Positions 10,920 through 27,700 of a stretch of 57,696 nt of DNA are shown here, piece by piece. Position 1 is the first letter of the stretch. Every line of letters starts with the position of its first letter. Made by a program: the position numbers and the translations under genes. Below the pieces are notes generated by a model. It was not told the DNA's origin, made no database searches, and saw only the letters and a program-made list of their open reading frames with translations. The stretch lies in the NCBI GenBank assembly GCA_027604005.1, contig JADGJT010000092.1, forward strand, positions 1-57,696, given 5' to 3'. Source of the stretch: Dinochytrium kinnereticum (lineage: Eukaryota; Chytridiomycota; Chytridiomycetes; Chytridiales; Chytridiaceae).

Positions 10920-11436
10920 CGATGAGCACAGATGAGGACAGCGTTAGCATTGAACGGTCGTTGAATGTGCAATCCCTACTCTTCGATGATCCAACCATGC
11001 TGGTCCAGATGCTGGTGGTGACAGTGGGTGGGATGGGTGATGCAAAAAAAAAAAAAAAAAAAAAAGTGTGTTGAACTGCAGTCAAGTTGCAAACACTGGC
11101 CGTTTCATTTCGTTCGTTTTTTTAAACACATCTCGCCTTGCTCGTCTCAGGTTCTGCACACTGCTCGTCTTTTGCGCATGGCTACTGCTGCGGGAGGTGG
11201 CCGTGGGTGCCGTCCGTCTCATAAATACAACAAGTTACCATGCCGTCCACACTCAGTGATGTGCCATTGACCCCCCACACACACACAATTGGCTCTCTGG
11301 AATAAAGTGCAGAATATGAAAAAAGGTTCTTTTTGTGGAAGACATCCAGAAGTTAAAACGTGCGAGTCGCTCGTCTGGCCATTTGCCATTGTCCCATGGC
11401 AGAGATTGAAACTTCGAAAATTTACTGGGATCAGAT
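10920..11436. promoter_or_regulatory. 517-bp divergent intergenic region
   Basis: This region separates the divergent GNL3-like and IWS1 start codons. It contains a run of 22 A (11044-11065) and a short CA repeat near 11269-11286. No RNA gene or protein match is seen; short open frames here show no recognisable domain. Confidence 0.4.
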
Positions 11437-12899
11437 ATGAGCAACAAGCCAACATTCGACGATATCTTCGGGTCCGATGACGAGCTGGATATGGAGCAAG
11501 TGGGGGATTTGTCGGATTCCGACGATGCAGATGGTTTGAAGTCCTCATTCTTTTTGGTTCTGACATCTGCTGGAAGATGACAAACCAGAGGCACCTGCCC
11601 CCTCGGACGAGCCGGAACAGGTTGAACGAGTTCTTCCAAAGTTTAAAAAGAGAGAGCCGAGTGCGTCTGAAGAAGGGTAATGATAGGGATTTTCTTCAGT
11701 GTTCTGATTGTTCAGGACGAAGAAGAAGCGACGGAAAAAGAGAGATGAGGCTGAACAGACAGAAGCATCTGAACCAAAAACAGCCGAGAACAGTGGGTTT
11801 AACTGGTATACATTAGCCAACTCTTTGTAGCTGTAGAAGATGAAGTTACGAGAGATCTGAATGACGCGCTGGATCGCATTAAGTCAAAGAGAAAGAAGAA
11901 GATGGATGGTGATGACCCGGTACAAAAGAAATGGTCTTTAAGGCTGATGAATTCAGGAAATCGATGAGATTATTGTGAAGCTCGTTGAGAAGATGAAGGA
12001 GGCTGCTTACAGCGATCAGGAGTTCAATCGCAAGCAGCAGCCCGCCATTGCAAAAGTCACACTCTTGCCAGCAGTCATTGAGCATCTTTCAAGGTACGTA
12101 AACAACGAAAAGGGAGGTATTTAGTCTTGAAGAAAACATCATTACGATCAGTACTTGGATAACAACATCTTGGAAGGAATGAAGCTTTGGTATAATGTGG
12201 AAGTCTCCTCATATATTAAACTTTCCAGGCTGGAGCCATTGCCCTTTGATGGCTCATTACCAAACTTGGACGTTCAAACGGCAATGCTCACAACTCTCTC
12301 AAAAATGCCGATTCGAACAGAGCAGTACATATGCTAGATATGACGAAACTAATGCCGTCAAAGCTTGCGAGAAAGTAGAATTGGTCGCGTCGTGATGTTC
12401 TACTCTAAGTGTGATCGGGTGGTGCCTAGCTTACAAAAGATAGTGAGCGAATTGCTTGGTAGGTCCAGATGCCTGTGAGTTTGGCTTATCTAATTATGCT
12501 GAAAGAAAAATGGATGAGGCCTATCTTGGGACGTAGTAATAATTACAGGGAAAAATCGGTGTCAAGCGTCAGCTACGATCAGAAATCCCAAAGATCATCT
12601 CAATCTTTGCAAGCCCCAAAACAACCGTAAGACTGTTTCTTGGTACTTCCATTAATTTTTCCTCAGACCCCCTGACGAGACTATAAACCGTGCACGAGTT
12701 CCCCAACCTGTGCGGGCCGCCTTTGACGTCGTTCCAAAATCCGAGCTCAATTGGAATAAGAAGGGTGACAAGTCAAAGGTTTGGCCAGTTCCATGTTTTC
12801 AACGTGTGCTGATGTTCTTCATAGCCTAGCATGGCGGACGGCCAATACAAGAAGCTGAAGAGTCGCATCCAGCTCTTTAAAAAGCGGGACAAGACGTGA
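11437..12899 (+). CDS. IWS1: transcription elongation factor IWS1/SPN1
   Basis: IWS1/Spn1 binds Spt6 and RNA polymerase II and links elongation with mRNA processing and chromatin. The start at 11437 gives an acidic N-terminus (MSNKPTFDDIFGSDDELD). A Lys-rich linker follows (TKKKRRKKRDE), then DLNDALDRIKSKRKKK. The folded TFIIS-N-like core is spread over exons at 11.95-12.5 kb: EIDEIIVKLVEKMKEAA, PFDGSLPNLDVQTAML, TTLSKMPIRTE and SRIGRVVMFYSK. The C-terminus includes ETINRARVPQPVRAAFDVV and KKLKSRIQLFKKRDKT before TGA 12897-12899. At least seven small introns, some only about 40-60 nt, are needed. The core order matches human and yeast homologues well. Confidence 0.88.
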
Positions 12900-13052
12900 G
12901 CTTATACCTTGGACGTGTTTCTGCGCTGCTTGAAAGTGCATCACATTTTGGGACACTTGAATGAGGACGGCGTGTTGCGGATCCTCCTGTAAAAGGCTGT
13001 GCTACACAGTAATAAACCTGACAATTCATTGCGATTGGGAGTGATTGTCATC

Positions 13053-16000
13053 ATGGCCACCGTTGGAGACGATACCAGGGCCATCAGCCCCCAGATCCAC
13101 ACCCCCGATGCGGGCAGCGACATGTACCTGCGGGTGCAGCTTCCCAACGACAATACAACCGTCATAATGGTCAAGAACGACATGACGATGTGGGAGATTC
13201 TCAACGTCATCTCCGTCAAGAAGGAGCTGATGCCTTCTCAGCATACCCTCAAGGTGCTCTTCATGGACGGGAAGGACGAACCAGCGCAGCCAGAGAGAAC
13301 TCTATCATCGTATCAGAACATTGAGAGAGTCGTGATTTCGAAGAATCAAGGTAAGACGTGGGTTTAAGGCATGCATGAAGCATTCTGATCTCGCTTGCTC
13401 ATGCTCACCTTTCTTCTTAACAGTACAAGCGGGGAAAAATAGAGTAGGGAGGAGGACCTCTATCGTCGCTGCACCATCAACACGCCATACAGTCATTAGA
13501 CCTTTAACTCAGGAGTTTCCGAAGACTGTTACAGATCAAAATGACCCCTTATTGAAGACATCTGCATATCAAAAGGCCAGCGAATATCAGCATCTGAAGA
13601 AGGGAGGAAAGGCCATAAAGTCCTTGTCAATGATGTTGTTTAAGAGAACTTCGACAGAGATTGGAGGTTTTGACATGTCAGCATTCGATCCGCCAGGTTC
13701 ATTGACCCCATCTGAGGACAATCGAAGCTCTTCAAGCTTGGGCAATCACAGCGAAAGCGACGGTGAAATAGATGAAACTCGCAGTCAACAATCTGTAGAC
13801 AGGCATGACACGGTTAGCATTCTGTCTCAAGCGGTTACGTCTCTTTCAACAACATCTATCAGCGATCCCAATATGCTTGGTATCAACGAATACACGTCAT
13901 CGAAGCGTCCTGAGTCAGGTAGAAGAATAATCTACTGCATTTATACTTAATTGGGTGAAAAGTAGCTTCGTTCAATTCCCTCACCATGGCAGATCGGGAA
14001 ACCCAAGTGGCGAGTCCATTACATGCCGAGCAGGCATCGCCGTTAGGGTCTGTCTCGACTATTCAATCTCGGCTTGATAATAATTCACAAGAAGTAGGAA
14101 CATTATCTGAGCGAAGATTGTAAGACGTATTAGTTAGTTTGATTTCTAACAACCCCTTTATCAATCGAAAAATGTTCAAAGGCGAAGAAGAGCCGTCTCG
14201 AACCCAACACCAAAAGCACCAGCATCCCTTTTGAAGAAAAGTCCTTTAAAGAAAATACGTCCTCGAGCAAACACGGATACTATTCTACAGGCGACGGCTG
14301 ACATTCTAAATGACGCAAATCTTTCCGAGAAGGCTGTCGCCATAAGAGTTCTTCTGCCTAGTCTTCAAGCCGTCAACCTTAAGCTACCAACAGATATGAG
14401 AATGGACTACGTCTTATTCCATGTGTGTCAGACGAACGGGCTGGAATTTGAATCGTTCAGTCTGAAAGTCTTTGATAAGAACATCACAATTGAAATGGAT
14501 CGCGCTCTTGGTTTCTACTTTCAGGATCATAATCTTTCAGAGTTTCTGGTTGTCCATGGCGAAAAGTTTTACCGGACTCGATGCATTAACGAGGATGGGA
14601 AAGATGTCATGATTTTCGAAGTTGTCCAAGATAGGTAATGCCGTTTTAGAGGAACGCGCCTTAAAACATATCTAGACTACAAGTTATGGCGGGAACTCCA
14701 GAGAAGCTTATAGAGCGTCTTACCGACGAGGATGAAAAAGGTACTAAAAGACTTACAACGACTCTTACTCCAGTACAGACACCAACTTCTTGGATACGTT
14801 GCTCTTGACATTCCGATCCTTTATGAGCCCCGATGACTTCTTCCAAAACCTCCTCGATCGGTTCAATTGCGAGCTTCCCACAGATCCCAATCCGGAAGAC
14901 ATGGAATATTTCAAAAAAATGAAATCTCCCGTCCAAAAAGGGTACGTTGGAGTTGTTTATTCAACTGGCAGTAAACGTTTGTTTAAGAGTGGTGAATTTA
15001 ATAAGCTGGTGGGTCGAGCATCACTGGCATGACTTTGGAGTCAACCCACAGCTTCGAAAAGATCTTGAGGAATTCGTCTACGAGTTAAAATCGGTGAAGG
15101 AAACTGATTTTTCGGTCGAATACACAAAACTGATAGAACTTATGATGGCTCAGGTAAGATTTTATCAATTGACTTCTTGTTGATATATTTTAGGGTAAAC
15201 GATATGAAGATATGATATTGTCGTATCGATCTGTGGAAAGGAAAGGAAAGACAATGGAGAGTATGTTTGCAGAGCTTGCCCCTGAAGAGCTCGGACAGCA
15301 ATTATGCCTCCATGACTTCAAACTCTTCAAAAACATTCACCCGATTGAATTCCTACATCAAATATGGAAGAAGGATGAAGATGGCACACCTATCCTAGAT
15401 TTCTTTATCGAGAGATTTGATAAGGAGTCCTATTGGGCGGTTACCGAAATTGTTAGCCAAAAGGATCCAAAAAAGCGCGTCAATATTCTTCGGAAGTTCA
15501 TATTGACGGCAAAGGTAAAGAGGTTTCTTCGAATAAGACACTAAGATGTTCGAGGCTTGTGCAGATTACAAAAACTTCTTCAGTATGTTTGCTCTTGTGG
15601 CTGGCATCAGCCTTTCTCCCGTTAGTCGGCTCAAGAAAACATGGGAGGTGAGTGAAAAATCACCTCTTTTCACTTGAATTATAACCATCTGAAAAGGCTG
15701 TTGGGGAAAAAATTAAAAAAGTTCATTCCGAACTTGAAGAACTCTGCGACCCATCAAGAAATATGAAAAACTACCGAGATTGCTTAGCCGCTTCTTCTCC
15801 ACCCATAGTGCCTTTCCTTCGTAAGTGGCAGTATGTCAACATTATCTGACAAAATCCTAGCAATATACCTTAAGGACCTGACCTTCATTAATGATGGGAA
15901 CCCTTCTCAAGTGAAAGGAATGGTCAATTTCGATAAACTAAGGATGATGGGGAAAAGAGTCAAAGACATTTCATCACTCGTCGGAACAGCTTACAAATTT

Positions 16001-16096
16001 GAGGCGAACCCCGCGATTCAAAACTACCTCGCAAAACCACCTATCGAAAAAAGCATGACAAAATTAAAGGAGCTTTCACTTGAATGTGAAAAATAA
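13053..16096 (+). CDS. Ras/Rap guanine nucleotide exchange factor with two ubiquitin-like regions
   Basis: The product activates a Ras-family GTPase. From ATG 13053, the first exon has a ubiquitin-like/RBD-type segment (DMYLRVQLPNDNTTVIMVKN ... ERTLSSYQNIERVVIS). A Ser-rich linker follows (13.4-14.2 kb), then a second RBD/RA-like segment at about 14.3-14.6 kb (VLLPSLQAVNLKLPTDMRMD; FYFQDHNLSEFLVVHGEKFY). The REM domain is at 14.78-15.18 kb (DTLLLTFRSFMSPDDFF) and the CDC25 catalytic domain at 15.2-16.05 kb (LAPEELGQQLCLHDFKLF, FDKESYWAVTEIV, KRVNILRKFILTAK, NFFSMFALVAGISLSPVSRL, PPIVPFLPIYLKDLTFINDG, NFDKLRMMGKRVKDI). The stop at 16094-16096 converges on LEO1. The catalytic domain is intact. 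Which GTPase it serves (Ras or Rap) cannot be told from sequence alone. Confidence 0.9.
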
Positions 16097-16158
16097 GTGT
16101 TGGAAAAAGCCGAAAAAAATTGAGAGGCGCTATGACTTGCAGTGTTTATTTGATTTTT

Positions 16159-17452
16159 TTAATCATCATCATCACTTTCAACAATTCTCCGTTTACTGCC
16201 ACCAACAACCTTGTATTCCGAGCGCGTTTTCTCGGATTTCTACCCGTTATGTTAAAAAATACAATAAAGAAAAGCATATTTCGGAGTAGAAACAAACCTC
16301 TTCTTCTGAAACGCTATCGTCAAACGTGTCCACTACGGCACTTTTACTCTTCATGATTCGCTGGTCCCGGTAATCCTCGTCGTCTTCGTCATCATCGTCC
16401 AAAAAGTCGGCTTACAACATTAGGAAGTACAAGATAGCCGAGATCTTACCATTGTCATAGTCAGCTGCTGATCTTGAATGTGTGGGTCTTCGGTCGCCAT
16501 CGGAATCAGATAAGTCCTTGTAACCGCCATCGTCATAATGCGACAACACACGCTTACGATCCTGCATAAGTTTTTTCTGGGCCTTCCAATTTTCTTTATC
16601 GCGCTTGGGATTTTGCAAAAATATGTTAGAATAAGATTCTAGTGAATGGAGTTAACCTTTTCAGCCTCTCGCCTAAGAGCCTCTGGATCCTGGATTTTGG
16701 AAAAGAGTTTCGCCCTTTTACTCTTTTGATGTCGATTCCGGATGCTCATGGTCAGTTTCCTATGGATGGCACTGCTTGTGCTTGCAGGGGCGAACATCAT
16801 CATATTCGTGAAACGTGAGCATGTGTGCATAACGGCTTCCTTTTCGTGAAGGGCCACCAGATATTGATGATCCTGGTTCATCTTTTTGATGGAAACTTCA
16901 AATAACTCTTCTCCCAGCAACAATGAGAAAGAGTTATCCGACCAACGGACTAAACGCGCATTCGAATCCTTTTTCTAAGAAATGATAGAGAATGACATTA
17001 GTTGAAAGCAACCGTTGAATAAAATTATTACTTCCGAATCTGCATCAGCATATCTCCAGCGAATTGTATTTTCAGCTGCTAAACGGGCTTGCTCCACAGA
17101 TTCCTCCTCCAAATCACCTCCAGGCATATCCTCTGCTGACAGAGTTCCATCAAAAGGCCTCGGATCCGCTTTGAAGTAATTTGGAAGTTTTGCAAGGTAG
17201 CAATGCTTTGATTTGTATTAAAAACAGGGCAGGGATTGTAGGGCATACATTTGGAGATGGTCTAGAGAGTTGAGGAATCTTCAAGTCGAAAGCCAATTTT
17301 GCTTGTCTTAGAAAGAAAGCAAGATCAATAATTACTCCAAATCATGATCCCGACTCTACTTCCGGCTCATGGTGTGGAGATGACACATGGCCATCTTGGT
17401 CCGCTTCCATCATTTCATAATCTCTTGGTGACGGGGAGTCCAGAGTATCCAT
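16159..17452 (-). CDS. LEO1: Paf1 complex subunit LEO1
   Basis: LEO1 is a Paf1-complex subunit acting with elongating RNA polymerase II. The start at 17452 gives an acidic N-terminus (MDTLDSPSPRDYEMMEADQ). The core follows: ENTIRWRYADADSE, then ARLVRWSDNSFSLLLGEELF and HRKLTMSIRNRHQKSKRAKL, in the order seen in animal and yeast Leo1 (NTIRWR, RIVKWSDGS, HRKMTLSL). The C-terminus is charged: QKKLMQDRKRVL, DYRDQRIMKSKSAVVDTF and, after a final intron (gag|gtttgt ... ccgag|aaaacg), KTRSEYKVVGGSKRRIVESD and an Asp tail before TAA at 16159. Six or so short introns are present. It is convergent with the RasGEF gene (62 bp between stops) and tandem with DCTN5 upstream. Confidence 0.9.
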
Positions 17453-17682
17453 TTTGGTGACAAATTCTCTATTAATTTTCAACGGCCAAATCAAGGACAC
17501 TTCATGGACTCTTAGCGGCTTATTTGTTTTATTGCATGTATGGGGTATGTTCATGGCATCACTGGCATAATATCCTGGGAATGGGTCCGAAGGAGCCTTT
17601 TCGAAGGATTAGGATGCTTGTTTTTTTTTTTTTTGTTTTTTTTTTATGGCGATGTTTCAAAAGATAAATGAAGGTCTCCAGT

Positions 17683-18559
17683 TCAAATGCTTCGAAACCT
17701 ATTATGATAAAAGTCCTTTGTGCTTTGCTCCAGTGTAGCTTGCACACACTCTGGCATTTCCTCAACGAATTTGCCTGATGTGCATTAGTAAAATATAAAA
17801 AAAAGGAAAAACGAAGAAGAAGGTAAGAAGGAGGGCTTCAGGCCTCACCAGGATTTCCGGCAAAAATAGAAAATGAAGGAATAACTGTGTTCGGTGGAAT
17901 TACAGTATTATCAAGTATGCGACAACAATCCTTGATTATTGAGAAACGACCCTAATTAAATCGGTTAGCCAGTTTTCGGCAACAAAGATGCCGCACTATT
18001 ATACAATTCTTCCCAATATGAACAAAGGATCCAATAGTTGCCGCCTCTACTATAGAGTCCTCCCCAACAAAAACGTGATCCCCTATTTTCATTGGATAGT
18101 AGGAAAAAATTCTGAGGGGAGTTAGCCATGCAAAAGCAATTGATTCACCCTTTGTATGTCTTATAGGGAGGTCGAATGACGGATCTTTGACTGAGGATGC
18201 AATATTTGCCGAGTGCAACAACAACTGTTCCCCCCGGGTTGGATCTTCGCATATCACCCCTGACCTACAAGCTTTTAACTCAAAAACTTGGATCCACGCC
18301 CACCACACAATCGGTTTGAATTATTGTCTTCAAGAAACGTCAGATATTAGCAAATAAGCTGTCAACCTTTCCCCCAAGAATGATATTCTAGATAATGTAA
18401 ATAATAGGCATGACAGTAAACATACTTGACTTCCACATATAATGCTTTTTCTGCTAACTTTATTGCCTGTATCCTATCCGGGTCAAATGTAAACCAACAC
18501 TTTTAGCCAACCGTTTCAATGTATTCCGATCTATCGTAAAGAACAACAGCACCGTCCAT
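17683..18559 (-). CDS. DCTN5: dynactin subunit 5 (p25)
   Basis: The p25 subunit of the dynactin pointed-end complex links dynein to cargo. The start ATG 18559 reads [17 protein letters not shown]. Splicing then gives [20 protein letters not shown] (intron gtatgt ... tctag), matching human VSRQSVLCGSQNIVLNGK almost residue for residue. The left-handed beta-helix follows: [44 protein letters not shown] and [13 protein letters not shown]. The end is [20 protein letters not shown], stopping with TGA at 17683. Length is close to the usual 180 residues. Confidence 0.92.
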
Positions 18560-18588
18560 TTTTTTGTGATCAGGAATTGTCTACTGCA
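18560..18588. promoter_or_regulatory. 29-bp divergent intergenic region DCTN5/DHX35
   Basis: The two start codons point away from each other with 29 bp between them. No core promoter can fit here alone, so regulatory DNA and 5' UTRs must overlap the first exons or introns of one or both genes. Confidence 0.6.
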
Positions 18589-21636
<3,048 letters not shown>

Positions 21637-21725
21637 ATCAAAAATAAAATTCTGACAATCTGGCTGTTCCCATCTATTGAAGAAACTTGTGATCATCAAC
21701 GCATCAAACCCAAGCCAAAGGGGCC

Positions 21726-24700
21726 ATGGACTCTATTGCGGGAGTTACCGATAAAATCAGCGCTGCAGAAAGTCCGGAGAAGAAAGAGCAAGTTGTTTTC
21801 CAATGGCTTTATCTCTTAGAAAAGGATTTGAGCTCGTGCTCGGAGAAGGTTTTTGTTGCTCGTCTGCGAGATCTGACCATTAGGATCTCCTTGGGGCTCA
21901 GCCGGATATTGAAAAGGCTCTGTTCCAATTACTGACGAGCACTGCACCAAAGCCGACTCGTCCGGTTCGCCAGACAATTGGCAGGATCTTGTCTCTTCTC
22001 TACAGGCAGGGAGAGAGCAGATCTCTCTTCGATTCTATTGCTAAGATGCACACGCATTTTGCAAACAAAAAGCTGGATGATCCTCTCATCAAAATGTTAG
22101 TATTGAAAACCTTGGCGGAAGTCTCTCTTCGTTGCAATGTGTCTTAATTAATCTCAACAGCGCCTTGATTTATTGTGTTGGCTCTCTTTCCGAGAATGTC
22201 GGCGAGAAGGTAGGAATCAACCGCTTTAAGTAATAACGTGCATCTCAGGTCCTTTCGCTTTATCCGGAGTCGGCAGCGATGTTCATTAAAGGGCTGAAGG
22301 CCACTCGCGATCCAGACGTATATATCACCTATCCTTATTATGATATGATTGAAACTAATTTGAACATGACCAGCTTGGATTAAGGAACGAGGCCATTCGT
22401 GCATTTTCCCGCTCATTAATCGTCGGAGGCAAAACTCTGTCGGAGGCAACCATTAAAGAGATTGTCAAACTGGCGAAAGCAGGACTTATAGATAAGAACC
22501 TAGCAATCAGATCTGGATGTTCTAAGGTTAGACTTTCATATACTTTGGCACAGAACGGATGCAAATTATAACTTTCATGTAGCTTCTCGTATCACTGTAC
22601 AAGCACTGCAATGTGGCGCGACCGACCAAACCGGACGAGCTTGAAACTTTGATCTTAGCTTTCGTGAAGTCTGTTGAAGGAGCTCATTCAGGATTGCGAA
22701 AAGATATAGCCGCCCTCATTGGAACTGTTTTAGTCCTTTCATTGCAAGGTAGCCCCTCTAAAGCGAATGCAAACGATAAGCGTATACAACCTGTATTGGT
22801 GCTGGATGACGTTCTTGGAACGTTGAACGCTTGCATTGCTAAACTCATGGCCCGGGACTTCCGTGAAACACTCTTCCTCGCCTACATTGAGACTATTCGA
22901 TTTTTAGGTGTTGGAGTCTTGGAAGCTAATTACTTGGCAGTAGTAAAGCAGTTGATTTCTTTACTCGGAAATCCTAAATTAGCGATTAACGTCGCCGAAA
23001 CCGTATGGGTGAAAGGATTCTGTAACTGCATTTCACGCGAAATTCTGAGAATAATATCTGAAAGTGCTCAAGTCATGGCTTTGAAGGATCTCAGCACCTC
23101 TTTCTTGCCTCAAGATTCAAAGGAGTCTCTAAGCTCTGGTTCAACTTTGACCGATCTTCAGCTTGTTTTTGTACTTGAGGAGATTTCACATATTCTTGAC
23201 ATTGTTGGCACAGCCGCCTTGCCAGTAGAAGAGAATATTGTAGAGCCTCTCTTTTGCATCCTGCCTAGGCCTTCGAGACTTTCAACTTTCTTCTTGTCGA
23301 AATGCTTGCGCTCTCTCTGCCTGGCTCTGCCGAAAAACCTACCGAGATTTTTAGATCGCCTATTCAATCTATTGCAAAAGGAAATCACGGCATTAACTTC
23401 TGACAAAATCCCTGAGCTCTCTTCCAGATTTTATAACGTCGGAAGCTGTTTAGCTGGAGTAATTGGAGTTATTCCGAAACATGCATTGAATGTGTCGTTT
23501 GACTCGGTTGCTTCGATCTTCTCGACTTCGACACAACTACTGAAAATCTCACAGAATGCAAAAGATGCAAAGCTTGCGCTAGGTTGCAACGAAGTGGCTT
23601 GGCTGTTGCTTGGATCTCTTTTCTGTCTTGGGCCTAACTTTGTCCGTGTGCACCTGACCCAGGTCCTTATGATTTGGAAAACAGCTTTCCCGAAACCATC
23701 ATCCAAGGAGCAAGGGTCTACGTCGGACTCCGAATGGCTATTTCATATTTCCTGCCGAGACAACGCGTTGGCAGGATTAAGCAGCTTTTTGACTTTCAAT
23801 GCATTGGAGCTTCTTTCCGTTGACGTTGCCAAGAGGGTCGTTGTCTACCTTAACAATGTCCTTGGTTTCATTACAATGATTCCACACACCTATCAATCGG
23901 CAAGCATGGCACTGAAGCACAGACTTGTGACGGCAGAATTCTCCTTGAAGATGAGACTGTTCAAATGCTTCTATAACATGAGGCCACTGTCCTCATTCGA
24001 GACTAGTTTTGAGCTCTTAGTGAAGTTATCCGTAGAGACGTTCTTACCAGATCCAGAGAGTTTTGATCGCACAATAATCGGAAGTAATGATAAGCAAGTT
24101 CCATCCTTCGAATTTTTGATGCACTCTTCGGTCGACATTCATTACATGACATCTGACGATGACAACTCGACTTTGAAAAGCTGTGACGGACTTGCAAATT
24201 CTGGAGACTTCATTGTTCCTCAATTCGCTCTTCATTTGAATAGCTTTGCTCCAATGCAGTTTGATATTGATCCTCACTCTGTGTACATGATAAACTCACA
24301 CAGCGCAAGTCCCGTCTTCCCCATGAATGCTGATAACCTGCGACCATTTTCTGTAATTGCGGTAGACAACGCCATTGAGCTATTCTCATTACTCTTCTGT
24401 GCGCTTGGGCCTAAGATTCAAGGCCCTATTCTGGAGCGCATCACTCGAATTTCAAAGCACCTCAACAGTGGCAAGATCACCCTTATTCGAAAGAGTGCAC
24501 TTCAGCGCAACATGCTGATATCTCTTCGTGGTATGCTCAAGGCTTTTTCGGCGAAGAAGCTGTCGATACCCGATGAAAGCTTGGTTAGCAACATTCGAGC
24601 TGTCGCAGAGGTAATAGAGGAACGAGGATTCATTATTGACTTTTCTAGGACTTTATGGTATCTACCGATTCCAATTTGAGGCTCTTTGCTTGCGATATCC

Positions 24701-27700
24701 TTGGGCGTCTTTGTAGAAGTTCGCCGGCCGGCCCCTTTATCAATAATTTGATTCAGAGTATGGTTGATCGAATTATCAACATTCGTGACCCTGATCAACG
24801 ATCTGGATGTGCCCTCGCCTTGGGATTTGTTAATAGCTATGTGGGGGGAATGGCTTCGAGCTCGCATTTAAAAACCATCGTGGGAATTTTACACTCTCTA
24901 TCGAGCGACCCTAATGCCTTAGTGCACACATGGTCCCTTCAGTCATTATGGATGGTTGTGGAAAGCGCTGGTGTTATGTATGGATCTTTCACCAACTCAA
25001 CTCTATCGCTGGTTGTGAAGCTATTTATGTCCGAGTCACATGATTATTATATGACAAGCCAGCAAGGCTCATTGAGCCTATCCAATATTGCCTGTATCTT
25101 TGGCAAGCTTTTGTATGGATTAATTGGTGTTGTTGGACCTGAGCTTCAGGCCTCCTCAAAAGTTAGAGAGTTGTGCTTTGGTCTATTTCATGAGCTGCGT
25201 AATGATACGGATCCATACGTCGTCATTGAGGCTGTTCGATGCATTCAGTACTTTATCCTGTTTTCGCCGAAGTATCTCGATATGATTATTATTATTCCCT
25301 TCCTGCAAGAACAGCTTCGTAACCATGGTAGCAATCATGCACCCTTGAGAAAAGCGGCCGTTACCTGCTTGTATCAAATGACGCAGCGTGATCCAGGACT
25401 GGTTTTGAATGCTGCTTCTGGTAAGCAACTCGAGGAACAGCTTTTTGCTTTGTTAGATGTTGAAACAGAGGATATGGTTCGATCCGAGATTAAAGATGTG
25501 ATTACGGGACTGCTTAAGCATGTCGTTTTAGACACACCATCTAAGTGGATCAATATCTGCAAGAATATTGTGGCGAAAGGAGGCGTATCTACTTCACATT
25601 TGAATCTTAATCTAGAGGCACAGGACGCGCAGCAGAACGATGACGATGACGATTCTACTTTATCGAAGCCTGCTCAAGTTCCCAAGATTGATTCGAAAGC
25701 GAAAACGTCGAAATCTCTTGGAGATAACGCTGTTGTACTTATGCCGCGATGGAAGACTCAGGTCTTTGCTATTCAATGCCTTCGCAAGATCTTGCAGCTT
25801 TTGTCTGCATCGAATATGAAGCAGCACGTTGATCTAATTGCGGCTCGAGAAAGTCTTTCTGATGGAAAACAACATGATTACTTGGCCTTCCGATTAACGG
25901 ATCTCGTGAAGATTGCATTCTCTTGTGCAACGGCTACGGCCTACGAACTTCGGCTCGAGGGGTTGAGCCTTTTGAGCGATATAATTGAGGTATCTCATCA
26001 CATATCATAGGAATCTCAGACCTCTAGGTGTTCTCAGCCGCCCGCGACCCCGATTTCCAGGAGTCAGCACTTTTGGAGCAATACCAGGTGAGTTGCAGGT
26101 CATAAATATCGGATGCTTACGACGTTTAGGCTCAAATAAGCGCTGCGCTAACGCCTGCCTTCAACGAAGACGCACTACCAGTGATCCAGGCATTGGCTTG
26201 CCGTGTTTGTGCCGCTTATGTTGGAAGCGGGATTAATACGGATGTGTCGTCACTGTCCAGAGTGGTTCGTCTCTTGACGGGAATGCTTGAATTTTCCGAA
26301 GGTTGCTCTCATATCTTTCTTACTATCCTATTTGTTTATGATCAGTACCCCTCACTAATATTGTCTGAAGATTTCATCAAGAGGACTAGCGCAAATGAGA
26401 TAGCTATGCTGAAGATATCCGCATTGACCGCGTGGTCCCAGCTCACTCTTTCAGCTTCGAAATATCCTTACTTGTCATCGATCGTGGCACCGTAAGTGTT
26501 TTTGCAATTTGCGTATCTTTTGTCTCGATATTGACATTACACTAGCAATCTCTCGCGTTTGGTGAAGTCTTGGTTTGAGCTTCTCCGTGACTACGCCCAT
26601 CTTAAGGCAGATCTGGATGCCATCTCGCCTCTGTCTTTGTTGCATAACCACGATTCGCCGACGCAAAATGCAAACATGTATATGGCAGCCACACGCGATA
26701 TTATTTTACCTGTAAGACGCTGTCAAATGGAGTCTTCTTACCTCTACTTTTTTAGTACTACAAGGAATGCTGGCATATTATTCTGGAATCGCTTGCATCC
26801 CTTGTAGACTCAAACATCGCATTGCTTGTGAATGTTCTAGAGTCACAGAATAATGATAACTCGCCCTCTCGCGTCTGTATTCTTACCGGACTTTGCATCG
26901 AATCAGCTTCTTATATTGGATTTGGATTTGATCGCCGGGCGCCGTCAGAGAATGATAAGTTGTCGGCTGCCGTCACTTCACGAGAAGAGCAAGCAAGAAT
27001 CAGTCTTCTATGCTTAAAGAAGCTGATGCGTCCCGAGATTCTTGCACCGACCGCGTTTCTGGTTTGTTTCAATATCGATAGCCCTTCTAATTGTTTGATA
27101 TAGGTTATTTATCCGGAGCTCATTGTTGTTCTCGAGAAAATCATTCAGTCTTCCGATAGTCAGATTCAAATGGAGGCTATTTACATCTTGAAGTTTATTA
27201 TTTATTATTATGGAGATCGTATTTTATGTGAGAAGACAAAGACGGGGTATGGCGAGATCTTCTGAGATAAACAAATCTTGTCGCTTCTTCATATATTTAC
27301 GAGTTTAGCAAAAGAGACTAAATTTTGTGATTTAGGGAATCGGAGGCAGGAGAACAAAAAATGACGAAGGAGATTTGGAATGAGTCTAGTTTCCTTGCAC
27401 TTTGGAAAGTTCTCATGAACTCATTTATTTACCATATTCCGTCTCTATCCCTTAATCCCATGACAACATGTACAGATATCAGAATTTCGCTTTACTGAAG
27501 CGTCTTTAGATTACCTGTTAAAGTCTTCCGAGCAAGAGCGATCTAAGATCTTACTTGCATTGCTCGATGCCCTTCATTCCGCCATGAAATTAGAAGGACT
27601 TAATCACTTACACTACATTACAATTGTTCCACAGGCCCTTTTTGTTATCCTCGGTTCGTGAAAGGTGTTTTGAAAGGGCTAACCTGTATTTAGAGGTGCT

